A stretch of 64,000 nucleotides of DNA from Microtetraspora sp. NBRC 13810 (lineage in GTDB: Bacteria > Actinomycetota > Actinomycetes > Streptosporangiales > Streptosporangiaceae). A model generated the notes under the pieces. The model saw only the letters and a list, made by a program, of their open reading frames with translations. It did no database searches and was not told the origin of the DNA. Numbering within the stretch: the stretch's first letter is position 1; every line of letters starts with the position of its first letter. Position numbers and translations under genes: made by a program. This document shows positions 28,512 through 37,949 of the stretch, in pieces. The stretch covers positions 24,676 through 88,675 of the forward strand of contig NZ_BSRQ01000030.1 of NCBI RefSeq assembly GCF_030268685.1, written 5' to 3'.

Positions 28512-29672
28512 TCAGCGCGGTGCGCGGGCGGGCAGGCGGACGACGATGTCCAGTCCTCCGGCGGGACGTGCGGTCATGGTGGTCTCCCCGCGGTGGGCGA
28601 CGGCGACGGCGCGGACGATGGACAGGCCGAGGCCGGCGCCGCCGTCGGCTCGGGTGCGGGTGCCCGTGCCGCGGACGAACGGCTCCAGCAGCCTGTCCGC
28701 TTCGTCGGAGGCGACCGTCCGGCCCGTGTTGGAGACGCGCAGGAACGCGTGCGCGCCGGCGGTGCCGGTGGTCACCGTGATGTGGCCGCCGGTGTGGTTG
28801 TACCGGATCGCGTTGTCGACCAGGTTGCCGACCATGCGTTCGAGGAGGATCGGTTCCCCGGTGGTCGCCGCGGGCCCGAGGTCGCTCCGCACGTTGATGT
28901 CCCGGCGCGCCCGCTCATCGGTGGTGCCGTCGAGGATGCCGGCCGCGATGTCGGCGAGGTCGACGGGGTGACCGGTGACGGGACCGGCCTGGCTGCGGGC
29001 GAGGGCCAGCAGGCCGTCGAGGGTACGCCGGCTGTGCGTGATCGCCGTTCGGATGTCGTCGGCCATGGCGAGGAGTTCGGCCTTGGTGGGGTCGCCGTCG
29101 AGGGTGACGTCGATGGCGGTGCGCATCGTGGTCAGCGGCGTGCGCAGTTCGTGGGCGGCGTTGGCGGCGAACATCCGCTGGCTGTCCAGCACCCGATCGC
29201 GTTCCGTGACGCCCGTCTGGATGCGGTCCAGCATCTGGTTGATCGTGGTGGCGAGAGTGGCCAGTTCGTCGGCGGGCGTGTTGACCGGGACGCGTTCCGA
29301 CAGGTTCTCAGCCGACAGACGCCCGGCGGTCGCCGCGATCGTCCGGATCGGGCGCAGCACCCGCCCGGCCACCAGCCAGCCCAACACCAGCGCGATCACC
29401 ATGACCACCGCGAGCGCGACCGCCGCCTGGGTCAGCAGTTCGGACAGAGTCTCGGCCCGGACCCGGCCGCCGATCTCGGCCAGTTCGGCGGGGGACGGGG
29501 GCAGCACGCGATCGGCGTTCGGGCCGACCCGCACGCCGATCACCAGCCGGTTCTTCAAGCCCTGCTGCACGAGCAGATACGTCAGCCCGCTCAGCATGAT
29601 GCCCGCGACGAGGACCAGCCCGGCGTAGAGCAGCGCGAGCCGCCCCCGGGCGGTCAGGCGGACGCGGATCAT
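28512..29672 (-). CDS. Two-component sensor histidine kinase (HAMP, HisKA, HATPase)
   Basis: A 386-residue membrane kinase. Two transmembrane segments (~10-34 and ~83-105) flank a short ~50-residue external loop. HAMP follows (GRVLRPIRTIAATAGRLSAENLSERV), then HisKA with the phospho-His in FAANAAHELRTPLTTM, and HATPase_c with N-box VGNLVDNAIRYN and GLGLSIVRAVAVAH. Its start overlaps the stop of the OmpR-type regulator by 4 bp. The small external loop suggests sensing within or at the membrane, for example of cell-envelope stress. Confidence 0.94.
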   Translation of the reverse strand: MIRVRLTARGRLALLYAGLVLVAGIMLSGLTYLLVQQGLKNRLVIGVRVGPNADRVLPPSPAELAEIGGRVRAETLSELLTQAAVALAVVMVIALVLGWLVAGRVLRPIRTIAATAGRLSAENLSERVPVNTPADELATLATTINQMLDRIQTGVTERDRVLDSQRMFAANAAHELRTPLTTMRTAIDVTLDGDPTKAELLAMADDIRTAITHSRRTLDGLLALARSQAGPVTGHPVDLADIAAGILDGTTDERARRDINVRSDLGPAATTGEPILLERMVGNLVDNAIRYNHTGGHITVTTGTAGAHAFLRVSNTGRTVASDEADRLLEPFVRGTGTRTRADGGAGLGLSIVRAVAVAHRGETTMTARPAGGLDIVVRLPARAPR

Positions 29673-30322
29673 CGGATCCGGTACCCGGCGCCGGTCACGG
29701 TGTCGATCAGCGGCGGGTCACCGAGCTTGCGGCGCAGGGTGCCGACGGTGATCCGGATCGCGTTGGTGAACGGGTCGGCGTGTTCGTCCCACACCTTGTC
29801 CAGGAGCATCTCGGCACTGACCACGACGCCGTCGGCGGCGAGCAACTCCTCCAGGACGCCGAACTCCTTCGGGGTCAGGTGCAGGAGCCGCCCCCCGCGT
29901 TCCGCGATCCGCCGCGCCGGGTCCACGACCACGTCGGCGGCGCGCAGCACCGGCGGGCGGGCCGGGGTACTGCGCCGCGCCAGCGCGCCGACGCGGGCGA
30001 CGAGTTCGGAGAAGGCGAACGGTTTGCCCAGGTAGTCGTCCGCGCCCAGGGTGAGCCCGGCGACGCGATCCTCGACCGCGTCCGACGCGGTCAGCATGAG
30101 CACCCGTGACGTGCCGCGCCGCGCCAGGTGCCGGCACACCGCGTCCCCGTGCACGCCGGGCAGGTCGCGGTCCAGGACCACCACGTCGTACGCGGTGACC
30201 GCGCACTTGTCCAGGGCGGTCCGGCCGTCGTGCGCGACGTCGACGGCGAACCCGTGCTTGCGCAGCCCGACCATGATGTACCCGGCCAGCGGCTCTTCGT
30301 CTTCGACCAGCAGTACCCGCAT
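29669..30322 (-). CDS. OmpR/PhoB-family response regulator
   Basis: A 217-residue regulator. The receiver domain has the acidic pocket EDEEP, acceptor Asp in VVVLDRDLPGVHG and Lys in LGKPF. The C-terminal winged helix (LTPKEFGVLEELLAADGVVVSAEMLLDKVWDE ... IRITVGTLRRKLGDPP) is OmpR-type. It is first in a two-gene operon with its kinase and is divergent from tandem serine-hydrolase genes 116 bp away, which it may regulate. Confidence 0.94.
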   Translation of the reverse strand: MRVLLVEDEEPLAGYIMVGLRKHGFAVDVAHDGRTALDKCAVTAYDVVVLDRDLPGVHGDAVCRHLARRGTSRVLMLTASDAVEDRVAGLTLGADDYLGKPFAFSELVARVGALARRSTPARPPVLRAADVVVDPARRIAERGGRLLHLTPKEFGVLEELLAADGVVVSAEMLLDKVWDEHADPFTNAIRITVGTLRRKLGDPPLIDTVTGAGYRIR

Positions 30323-30438
30323 CCGGTAAGTATCCCCGCGGCGACATATGGATCTTGTATGGCCCGGCGATCGCCTGGCCTTACGCGCCCGCCCGTAGAC
30401 ATGAGGGCCATGATCTCCACGAGGAAAGGTGACCGCGC

Positions 30439-31587
30439 ATGAGGACGACGCGCCGGTCGATGCTCGGCCTGCGGGGAGCGGCCCCCGCCAGCGCCCCGGG
30501 GGCCCGTTCCGTTCCTGCGGACCTCGGCCCTGGCGGTGCCTATGACCGGTTCATCGCGAGCCAGGCCGCCAAGGACGAGTTCTCCGGCACCGTGCTCCTG
30601 ACCCATCAGGGACGCACGGTGCTCTCCCGGTCCTTCGGCATGGCCGACAGGCGACGCTCCATCCGCAACGGCCCGGACACCCGTTTCGCGCTCGCCTCGG
30701 CGACGAAGCTGTTCACCGCCGTCGCGATCCACCAGCAGGCGCAGCGCGGCGCGATCGCGTACCACGACAAGCTGGGCGCCTATCTCGACGGATTCCCGCC
30801 CGAGACCGCGGACGTCACCGTCCACCAGTTGCTCACCCACACCTCGGGCCTGGGCAACTACCGGGAGACGCAGGAGTTCAAGGACGGAGCGCGCGCCTGG
30901 GCCGACGCGGCCGAGGTGAACGACGGCATCATGGCGATCATCCGGCGGACCCCGCCCGCCTTCACGCCGGGCACCCGCGTGCAGTACAGCAACTCCGGCT
31001 ACGAACTCCTCGGCGCCATCGTGGCACGGACGTCCGGGCTGTCCTACTACGACCACGTCCGCGAGCACGTGTTCGGCCCCGCCGGGATGACCGACACGGA
31101 CTGGTACACCCGGCCCCAGTGGAACGACGACCGGCGCTTCGCCCACCCGTACGCCACACAGCCGTCCGGCGAACGTGCCGACGTCATCGCCGACAAGACG
31201 TTCATCGGCACCGCGGCGGGCGACGCCTTCTCCACCGGCCCGGACCTGGACCGCTTCGCCCGCGCCCTGATGGGCGGAGAGCTCCTCGACCCAGCCCACA
31301 CCCGGATCGTCCTCAGCGCGAAACAGGGGCTGCCACGCTGGGCGGACAGCCCGGACGCCCCCGCTCCCGGCGCCGCTTTCCAGGGGTACGGGCCGCTTGC
31401 CCTCCTGTTCGGCGAGCAGTGGATGTTCCTGCACAACGGCGGTTCCGCCGGTGAGGGCGCCTACGTCGAGATGTACCCGGGCACCGGCTGGGTGTCGGTG
31501 GTCCTCGGCAACTACGACGTCCGGTCCGTGGTGCCCGTCGCCGTCATGGCGCGCAGGCTCATCACCGCCCAACAGCCCACGCAGTGA
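30439..31587 (+). CDS. Serine hydrolase, beta-lactamase/DD-peptidase family (copy 1)
   Basis: A 382-residue class-C-type serine hydrolase. The catalytic SxxK is in ASATKLF, the YxN motif is YSNSGYELLG and the third box is HNGGS (HxG type). The N-terminus has twin Arg (TTRRSMLGL) but a weak hydrophobic core, so Tat export is uncertain. It could act as a D,D-carboxypeptidase, esterase or D-aminopeptidase. It is followed 17 bp later by a close paralogue. The divergent two-component pair suggests envelope-linked control. Confidence 0.9.
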   Translation: MRTTRRSMLGLRGAAPASAPGARSVPADLGPGGAYDRFIASQAAKDEFSGTVLLTHQGRTVLSRSFGMADRRRSIRNGPDTRFALASATKLFTAVAIHQQAQRGAIAYHDKLGAYLDGFPPETADVTVHQLLTHTSGLGNYRETQEFKDGARAWADAAEVNDGIMAIIRRTPPAFTPGTRVQYSNSGYELLGAIVARTSGLSYYDHVREHVFGPAGMTDTDWYTRPQWNDDRRFAHPYATQPSGERADVIADKTFIGTAAGDAFSTGPDLDRFARALMGGELLDPAHTRIVLSAKQGLPRWADSPDAPAPGAAFQGYGPLALLFGEQWMFLHNGGSAGEGAYVEMYPGTGWVSVVLGNYDVRSVVPVAVMARRLITAQQPTQ

Positions 31588-31604
31588 CCCGGAGGACAGC
31601 CACC

Positions 31605-32789
31605 ATGACTCATCGATCGCCGGCGCCGTTCCGGATCACCAGGCGGACCGCCCTCGGGACGCTGGGCGCGGCCTCCCTCGCCACGGGATTCACCTGGGCG
31701 TCCCCGGGGTTCGCGGACTCCTCCCGCAGGCGGGGCCCGGACAAGGACCTGCTGCCCGGCGGCGCGTTCGACCGGTTCGTGGCGGAACAGGCCGCCCAGG
31801 ATGTGTTCTCCGGAACCGTCCTGCTCGCCCACCGGGACCGGCCCGTGCTCACCCGCGCGTACGGCATGGCCGACCAGCGGCAGGGGGTGCCGAACCGGCC
31901 CGACACCTTGTTCAACCTCGCGTCGGTGACCAAGTGCTTCACCGGGCTCGCGATCGCCCAGCTGGTCGTCCAGGGCAAGGTCGCCTTCCACGAGAAGCTG
32001 GGCACCTATCTCGGCGGCTTCCCCGCCGAGATCGCGGACGTCACCGTCCAGCAGTTGCTCACCCACACCTCCGGGGTGGGCCGGCCGGCCCTGGGGGGCG
32101 GGATATGGCCGACCTGGAACAGCGTCGAAGAGACGGTCGAAGGGACCCTCGGCATCATCCGGTCGACCCCCCTCCAGTTCGCGCCCGGTACCCGGTTCGG
32201 CTACAGCAACGACGGTTACTGGGTCCTCGGCGCGATCGTCGCCCAGGTCTCGGGAGGGTCCTACTACGACTACGTACGCCGGCACGTCTTCGCCCCGGCG
32301 GGCATGACCCGCACCGACTTCCTCACCCGGCCGCAGGTGCTGGCCGACCCCGACGTCGCCCGCCCCTACTGGACCCAGCCCTCCGGCGCTCGCGTCGACT
32401 TCACCACCACGCCGATGTTCGGGTTCGTCGGCGGCCCCGACGGGGGCGCCTACTCCACCGCCCCCGACCTGCTGCGCTTCGCCTCCGCGCTGCGTGCCGG
32501 CAGGCTGCTGGACCCCGCGTACACGGAACTGGTCACCACCGCCAAGGTCCCCGTGCCGCCGAGGCCCGGTTCGCCCGCCACCGAACGGGAGTTCGCCGAC
32601 TACGGCTTCCACGACTTCGTCGTCGCCGGGCAGCCCATCTACGGGCACCCCGGCAGCGGTCCCGGCGTCGCCACCAACCTCGACGTCCACCCCGGCTCCG
32701 ACTGGGTGGCGATCGTGCTCGGCAACTACGACAGCGGGGTCAAAGCCATCGTCCAGCGGGAGCGGGAGATCAGCACACGGCGGGCGTGA
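31605..32789 (+). CDS. Serine hydrolase, beta-lactamase/DD-peptidase family (copy 2)
   Basis: A 394-residue paralogue of the preceding gene, sharing the order of motifs: LASVTKCF (SxxK), YSNDGYWVLG (YxN) and HPGSG (HxG). A clear Tat signal (ITRRTALGTLGAASLATGFTW) shows export. GGAGG lies 9 nt before the ATG. The pair arose by tandem duplication and then diverged. Substrate may be peptidoglycan peptides or esters; the sequence alone does not decide this. Confidence 0.92.
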   Translation: MTHRSPAPFRITRRTALGTLGAASLATGFTWASPGFADSSRRRGPDKDLLPGGAFDRFVAEQAAQDVFSGTVLLAHRDRPVLTRAYGMADQRQGVPNRPDTLFNLASVTKCFTGLAIAQLVVQGKVAFHEKLGTYLGGFPAEIADVTVQQLLTHTSGVGRPALGGGIWPTWNSVEETVEGTLGIIRSTPLQFAPGTRFGYSNDGYWVLGAIVAQVSGGSYYDYVRRHVFAPAGMTRTDFLTRPQVLADPDVARPYWTQPSGARVDFTTTPMFGFVGGPDGGAYSTAPDLLRFASALRAGRLLDPAYTELVTTAKVPVPPRPGSPATEREFADYGFHDFVVAGQPIYGHPGSGPGVATNLDVHPGSDWVAIVLGNYDSGVKAIVQREREISTRRA

Positions 32790-32987
32790 TCCGGCCCGCC
32801 CGCCCGGGTGTCCGTGCTCCGTGTTCCGGGTCCCGGCGGCCGTACGCCGCCGGCCCCGGGCCGGGGTGGCGGGCGACGACATCATCGGTCCTTTCCGTCT
32901 GCGTTGCCGCGAGAGCGACCCCCCACAGATGGATCAGAACCCGATATGCGCCCTGAACGCCCGCTCGTCTCGCATAGTGTCTGCGAC

Positions 32988-33599
32988 ATGACCAAAGCGA
33001 TCATCGCCCAGGATCTGGCTGTGGAGTTGAGCGGCAATCCGATCTTGAGCGGGCTCCACCTCACCGCCGCCCCCGGTGAGATCGTGACCATCACGGGGCA
33101 GAACGGCGTGGGCAAGTCGACCTTGCTGCGCTGCCTGGCCGGGCTGCTCCCGCCCGCCGCCGGGAAGCTGGCGGTCATGGACGGCCCGCCGTCGGACGAG
33201 CCGGCCTTCTGGCGTGACGTCGCCCTGGTCGCCGACGAGCCCGCCTGGTACCCGGGCCTGACCGTCCGGGAACACCTGAAGCTCATGGCCGCCGTGCACC
33301 ACCGGCCGCGCCTGACCGCCGAGCGGGCGCTGGAACTGTTCGACCTGGCCGAGCGCGCCGACATGGCGCCCCTGCGGCTCTCCACCGGTCAGCAGCAACG
33401 TCTCTCACTCGCGATGGGCCTGACGCGGCCCAGCCGGATCCTCCTGCTGGACGAGCCCGAGCGCGGCCTCGACGCGGACTTCCGCGTGCGTCTGGGCGAG
33501 ATCCTGACCGAGTACGCGGCGGAGGGCGGCACCGTGGTGATGGTCACCCATGACCTTCAGCTCGCCCAGGTCGCCGGTGCCAGGAGGATCGACCTGTGA
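32988..33599 (+). CDS. ABC transporter ATP-binding protein
   Basis: A 203-residue ATPase. Walker A is GQNGVGKST, the signature is LSTGQQQRLSLAMG (LSTGQ variant), Walker B is ILLLDEPERGLD and the switch is VTHD. The ATG at 32988 begins the family match; longer upstream reading is not protein-like. The stop overlaps the GTG of the next gene (GTGA), a multi-span membrane protein. The pair forms an export-type ABC transporter of unknown cargo. Confidence 0.9.
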   Translation: MTKAIIAQDLAVELSGNPILSGLHLTAAPGEIVTITGQNGVGKSTLLRCLAGLLPPAAGKLAVMDGPPSDEPAFWRDVALVADEPAWYPGLTVREHLKLMAAVHHRPRLTAERALELFDLAERADMAPLRLSTGQQQRLSLAMGLTRPSRILLLDEPERGLDADFRVRLGEILTEYAAEGGTVVMVTHDLQLAQVAGARRIDL

Positions 33600-35008
33600 A
33601 GGAGATCCGGTCCCTCATCCGGTCCGGCCGGCCGGCGCGGAGCTGGGCCGACCGCTACTTCATCGCCTTCGCCCTCCTCCTCGTGGCCGCCGTCGTCGCC
33701 CAGCCGATCAGCTTCGTGCTCACTGCGGCCGCCGGGCAGGTGACGCCCGCCCGGGTCGGCGCCGGATTGACCCTGATCCTGGTCGGCTACGCGGCCTTCC
33801 TCGCCCTCTCCCGCGCCCTCGGCCCGGTGGTGCTGCCGCCCGCCGACGCCGCCTGGCTTCTCCTGACGCCGCTGTCCCGCCGCGCCGTACTGAGCAGGAC
33901 GGCCCTGGTCCTGCTGGCGATCTCGGTCGCGGGCGGTCTGGTGCTGGGCCTGGCCCTGCCGGTCGCCGTCGCCGCCCCCGGCCGGCTGGCCGCGGCGCTG
34001 GTCCTCGGCGTGGCGGCCACCGTCGGCGGCATGGCCTGGGCCGTGCTCGCGCAATCCTCCACCGCCTGGGACGCCTGGCTCCAGGGCACGCTGACCGTTG
34101 TGACGGTGGTGGCCGTCCTGTGCACCGCCGTGCCGCACCTGCTGCCCTCCGTGCCCATCGGACCCGCGGCGGCCGTGGTCGCCGCCACCGCGGTCCTCCT
34201 GGGGTGGCGGGCGTGGTCCGCCCTCACCCGCATGCCCGCCCGGATCCTCCTGGACGCCTCCACCCGAGCCGGACACCTGGCCAGGGCCACGACGAACCTG
34301 GACCCCGGCGCGCTGACCTGGATCGCCGAGGACAACCACTGGCGGACCCACGACCTGCGTCCCCATCCCTGGCCGGAACGGCTCCCGGCCTTCCTCTCAC
34401 TCGCCTGGACGGAGGTCTGCCGGCTGGCGCGCCGCCCCGGGCGGCCGGCCCTGCTGCTCGCGGCGACCCTGCTGCCCATGGTGGCCTCGCGCGCGGGGAT
34501 CCCGGCACCCGGGCTGCTCCTGGTCGCCGCCGGTGCCCTGACCGCCGCCGCGTCCGTCACCTCGGGAGCCCGGCGCGACGGCAACAACCCCGCCCTCGCC
34601 CGGCTGCTGGGCGTCGACCCCCGGCAGACGCTGGCGACCAGAGCCCTTCCGCCCCTCCTGCTCGGCGCCGCCTGGATCGTCCTCGCCCTGACCTGGCTGG
34701 GCCTGACGGGCCCCTGGCTCCTCCTGGGCGTACTGACCGCCCCCGCCATGGCAGCGGGGGCGCTGCGTATGGCGCGCAGGCAGCCCGTCGACCACTCCCT
34801 GCCGCTGGTCGACTTCGGGATGGGCGGCATCCCTGTCGGCCCGGTGCTCTGGGCGCTGACCGGCGTGGACATCGCGCTGCTCGGCACGCTTCCTACGGTG
34901 CAGGCGGCGCTGACCCAGCCCGCCCAGCTGGGCGGGTACGTGGTCGCGCAGGCCCTCACGGGAGTCGCCGTGCTGGCGGCCTACATCTGGCGTTCGAGGA
35001 CTCCCTGA
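33596..35008 (+). CDS. ABC transporter membrane subunit, DUF6297-like
   Basis: A 470-residue integral membrane protein with about ten hydrophobic helices and almost no large soluble domain. An Arg/Ser-rich cytoplasmic start (KEIRSLIRSGRPARSWADRY) precedes the first helix. It resembles the DUF6297-type membrane partners found beside short ABC ATPases in actinomycetes. It is translationally coupled to the ATPase. Function is presumably export, with unknown substrate. Confidence 0.8.
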   Translation: MKEIRSLIRSGRPARSWADRYFIAFALLLVAAVVAQPISFVLTAAAGQVTPARVGAGLTLILVGYAAFLALSRALGPVVLPPADAAWLLLTPLSRRAVLSRTALVLLAISVAGGLVLGLALPVAVAAPGRLAAALVLGVAATVGGMAWAVLAQSSTAWDAWLQGTLTVVTVVAVLCTAVPHLLPSVPIGPAAAVVAATAVLLGWRAWSALTRMPARILLDASTRAGHLARATTNLDPGALTWIAEDNHWRTHDLRPHPWPERLPAFLSLAWTEVCRLARRPGRPALLLAATLLPMVASRAGIPAPGLLLVAAGALTAAASVTSGARRDGNNPALARLLGVDPRQTLATRALPPLLLGAAWIVLALTWLGLTGPWLLLGVLTAPAMAAGALRMARRQPVDHSLPLVDFGMGGIPVGPVLWALTGVDIALLGTLPTVQAALTQPAQLGGYVVAQALTGVAVLAAYIWRSRTP

Positions 35009-35156
35009 CCGGCGGAACCGGACAGCCGGCCGAACGGTTTCGCGGGTCGGTTCCGCCTGGGCGGAGGGCACCAAGATGATCAGGACGTGAGGCCATTCGC
35101 CACACACGAAAAGAGCAAGAACGACAGGAAGACAGCGTGACAAACCCTTCGCGCGC

Positions 35157-35504
35157 GTGCTTGATGAGAGCGTGGCGCGTTTCGGTGGGCTGACCGGGGC
35201 GCGGGCCCTGCTCGTCGGGACCGCGTCCTATACCGGGCTGCCGGACATCCCCGCCGTGGCGACCACACTCGCCGACCTCGCCGACACGCTGGAACGGCGG
35301 TGCGGGCTGCCCGCCGAGGCGATCCGGGTGGCGACCGACCTGCCCACACCCATGGAACTCGGCGACGTGATCACCTCGGTGACCGAGGACGCCACCGGAC
35401 CGCTACTCGTCTACTTCGCCGGACACGGCCTGCTCAGCCGGGACGGGGTCGTGGTCATATTCCGACGAGACTTCTCGATAAGCGCTGAGCCGCAGGTCGG
35501 CTGA
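35157..35504 (+). pseudogene. Caspase-like peptidase, N-terminal fragment
   Basis: About 95 residues match the start of a bacterial caspase (peptidase C14) domain: ARALLVGTASYTGLPDIPAVATTLADLADTLERRCG, then LLVYFAGHGLLSRDG with the catalytic His. The sequence breaks off before the catalytic Cys (DxCxSG). A GTG at 35138 with a good ribosome site (AGGAAG) probably was the true start but is one base out of frame. The fragment ends against a truncated response regulator on the other strand, so a deletion fused the two. Confidence 0.75.
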
Positions 35505-35794
35505 GTGCTGGGGGGGGTTGCAGCAGGTCGAGTCGGTCTCGAGGTCAGGATGACGACGTGCACCCCGGCCAGGGCCGGGTCCGCGGCGATGCGCCGGGTC
35601 GCCTCGATGCCGTCGATGACCGGCATCTGGATGTCGATGAGCGCGACATCGGGCCGGTGTTCCCTGGCCAGAGCCAGGCCCTCCCTCCCGTCGCCGGCCT
35701 CGGCCACCACCTCGATGTCGTCCTCGAGGTCGAGCAGCGCGCGGAATCCGCTGCGCAGGAGCGGCTGGTCGTCCACCAGCAGGACCCGGATCAT
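35411..35794 (-). pseudogene. NarL-type response regulator, receiver domain only
   Basis: The first ~85 residues are a complete-looking receiver N-terminal part: VLLVDDQPLLRSGFRALLDLEDDIEV with acceptor Asp in VALIDIQMPVIDG and VHVVILTS. After ILTS the family match ends. The expected Lys and the LuxR helix-turn-helix are lost and the frame runs over the caspase fragment. Its start overlaps the stop of the kinase 3' half by 4 bp, showing it was that kinase's partner. Confidence 0.8.
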
Positions 35795-36125
35795 GACGTC
35801 CGGTCCACGGGAAGCTCGGCCTGGACGGTGAAGCCGCCCCCGGCGCGCGGTGCCGCCCGGAGGCGACCGCCGAGGGCGGTGACCCGTTCGCGCATCCCCA
35901 GCAGCCCGACGCCGGGCACCGGGGCGCTGCCCGGCCTGGCCTTGCCGTCGTCATCGATGCGGATCGCCAGAGCGTCCGGACGGCACTCGATCCGGACCGA
36001 CGCGGTCTCGGCGGCGGCATGCCGGACGATGTTGGTGAGCGACTCCTGAACGATCCGGTAGACGGTCCGGCTCACCGCGGCCGGCACCTCATGCTGTTGC
36101 CCTTCGACGGTCAGCGTCGCATCTA
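35791..36125 (-). pseudogene. Sensor histidine kinase, 3' half of a split gene
   Basis: This piece encodes the HATPase domain: LDATLTVEGQQHEVPAAVSRTVYRIVQESLTNIVRHAAAE ... VPGVGLLGMRERV. It begins abruptly at a TAATTA sequence. The codons TTA GAT GCG here continue exactly the codons ATG ACC GGT CTA that end the 5' half at 40316. Joining CTA to GAT gives an uninterrupted NarL-type kinase (MTGL+DATLTVEG). The two halves lie 4.19 kb apart on the same strand. Confidence 0.85.
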
Positions 36126-36794
36126 ATTAGGAGGATCATCCCCGCCCGCATAGGGTCGCCGCCCATCTCGATCCCGGCCCGGCCCAGGTCGGTGAGCCAG
36201 CAGCTGGGCGTGGCATAGCCGATGTAGGAGAACCACGCAGGCAGCGCGTCCAGCGGTATTCCGCCGAAGATGGCCAGCACGAGCATCCCGATGATGATGA
36301 TCTGCTGGGTGTTCTTCTTGTTCCCGAACTGACCGATCAGCAGGCCGAGGATGGCGAACGGCGTGCCGCCCAACGTGATGACGAGCGTCACGAAGAGCCA
36401 GCCACCCAGATCCAGGCGAACGTCCCGGAACAGGGCCGCGGCCAGGGCGAGGACGATGGGAGGCGGGATCGAGACGAGCATGCCCACTGCCACCTTGCCC
36501 AGCAGGTAGCCACCACCGGTCAGTGGCGTCAGCCGCAGTTGCCGCTGCCAGCCCGCCTCCCTCTCGTTCACCACGCGGGCGCCGACCAACATCCCGGAGA
36601 TGAGCACGCCCCAGCCGGCCATGGCGGCTAACAGGACGGCTCCGGGGTCGATCGCCGACCGCGCAGGCCACTGGGATCCGAAGATGACCGCCTCGAGCAG
36701 GTAAAAAAGCGCCGGGAAACCCGATGATGAACAGGAGGGTTCCGGGCTCACGCAGCACTCTGCGCAACTCCAGCGCCAGATAACCGAGTTTCAT
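36126..36794 (-). pseudogene. ABC-2 type permease (DrrB-like), frameshifted and truncated
   Basis: The start MKLGYLALELRRVLREPGTLLFIIGFP is the usual opening of DrrB/YadH-type permeases. A frameshift near 36715 moves the rest (FYLLEAVIFGSQWPARSAIDPGAVLLAAMAGWGVL ... NEREAGWQRQLRLTPL ... PSCWLTDLGR) to another frame. The C-terminus ends at MRAGMILL, flush with the TAATTA junction to the kinase fragment, so the last helix is missing. Its ATG overlaps the stop of the intact ATPase gene. The exporter is probably no longer functional. Confidence 0.8.
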
Positions 36795-37720
36795 GACAGC
36801 TCACTTTCGCCTGTGCGAGTTCTGCTGGTAAGGGCGAGGAACGCCTCGTCCAGGCCCACGCCGACCACCTCGACGTCACGCGCGTGCTGGAATCGGGACA
36901 GGAGCGCCCGAAGCGTGGTGTCGGAATCGGAGCTGAGCACGGCGACCTTGTCCTGGCGGACCTCCACGTTCACCACGGAGGGGAGCGCGCGCATCGCGGG
37001 CTCGCTCACCCCGGAGACCGTCGCGCGCAGTGTGCGGCCGGCCGCCAGTGACCGCACCTGCGCCACCGAGCCGTCCGCGACGGTACTCCCGTCGCGCAGG
37101 AACACGACTCGGTCGGCGAACTCCTCGGCCTCCTCCAGATAGTGCGTCGCGAACATGACGGTCCGGCCGGACGCGGTGAACTCCTGCATGGAGTGCCAGA
37201 ACTCGCGTCGTCGCCGTACGTCCATCCCCGCCGTGGGTTCGTCGAGCAGCAGCAGGTCGGGGTCGGCCACCAGAGCGACGGCGAACCGTACCCGCTGCTT
37301 CTGCCCCGTCGACAGCTTGGTGGATCTGCGCCGCGCAAGGTCTTCGATGCCCGCCTTGCGCAGTGCCTCCCGGACCGGGAGGGGGTTCTTGTGCAGAGAT
37401 GCCACCATGCCCACCATCTCGATCACCGTGGCATCGTCGAGCAACGCACCCTCCTGGAGCATGGCGCCGATGACACCCTCCAGGACGGCCTGACGAGGCG
37501 GGAGCCCGAAGACCTGCACGATTCCAGAGTCGGGCTTCGTCAGCCCGACGATCATGTCCACCATGGTCGACTTGCCGGCGCCGTTCGGCCCGAGGAGCGC
37601 GACGACCTCGCCCGCCTTGCTGGTCAGGTCCACTTCCTTGACGGCGTGGACCGCGCCGTAGTGTTTGCGCAAGCCCTGGACGCGAACTGCGGCGTCCCGC
37701 CGTTCCGCCTGCGAAATCAA
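36791..37720 (-). CDS. DrrA-type ABC exporter ATPase
   Basis: A 309-residue ATPase of the daunorubicin-resistance class. Walker A is GPNGAGKST, the Q-loop region is MLQEGALL, the signature LSTGQKQR and Walker B LLLLDEPTAGMD, with a His switch in FATHY. A C-terminal extension (residues ~215-309) is typical of DrrA-type proteins. Start and stop are intact and it overlaps the permease gene, but the permease is broken, so this ATPase may be an orphan. An operator-like palindrome lies 60 bp upstream. Confidence 0.9.
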   Translation of the reverse strand: MISQAERRDAAVRVQGLRKHYGAVHAVKEVDLTSKAGEVVALLGPNGAGKSTMVDMIVGLTKPDSGIVQVFGLPPRQAVLEGVIGAMLQEGALLDDATVIEMVGMVASLHKNPLPVREALRKAGIEDLARRRSTKLSTGQKQRVRFAVALVADPDLLLLDEPTAGMDVRRRREFWHSMQEFTASGRTVMFATHYLEEAEEFADRVVFLRDGSTVADGSVAQVRSLAAGRTLRATVSGVSEPAMRALPSVVNVEVRQDKVAVLSSDSDTTLRALLSRFQHARDVEVVGVGLDEAFLALTSRTRTGESELS

Positions 37721-37763
37721 CGTCTCGTCCAGGCCTTCACCTGGCCGAGGTTTTCTCGACCTC

Positions 37764-37795
37764 CTGTCATGACCTTGGCGTGACAGCTGTCATGG
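37764..37795. promoter_or_regulatory. Palindrome and direct repeat upstream of DrrA-type ATPase
   Basis: TGACAGCTGTCA (37781-37792) is a perfect 12-bp palindrome. CTGTCATG occurs twice in direct orientation (37764-37771 and 37787-37794). The site is 44-75 bp upstream of the ATPase start codon and resembles a TetR-type operator. No cognate regulator gene is adjacent. Confidence 0.6.
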
Positions 37796-37949
37796 ATAGG
37801 AACTCTGAATCCGATCAGCCTCCTGATCGACAGGCTTCCTCGGCCGGACGGACGGAGCATGGGAGATCGCCCAGACCGCGGATCCCAAGTGGCGATCAAA
37901 TCCCGGAAGAGCACCAAGACAGCGGGCCGGAATGCGATCCCATCACGCT

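Noticed and set aside
28464..28512. Possible small gene start (MLIHRFIDR) after the quinone-oxidoreductase gene
   Set aside because: It runs into the antisense of the kinase gene after 16 codons; too short to support.
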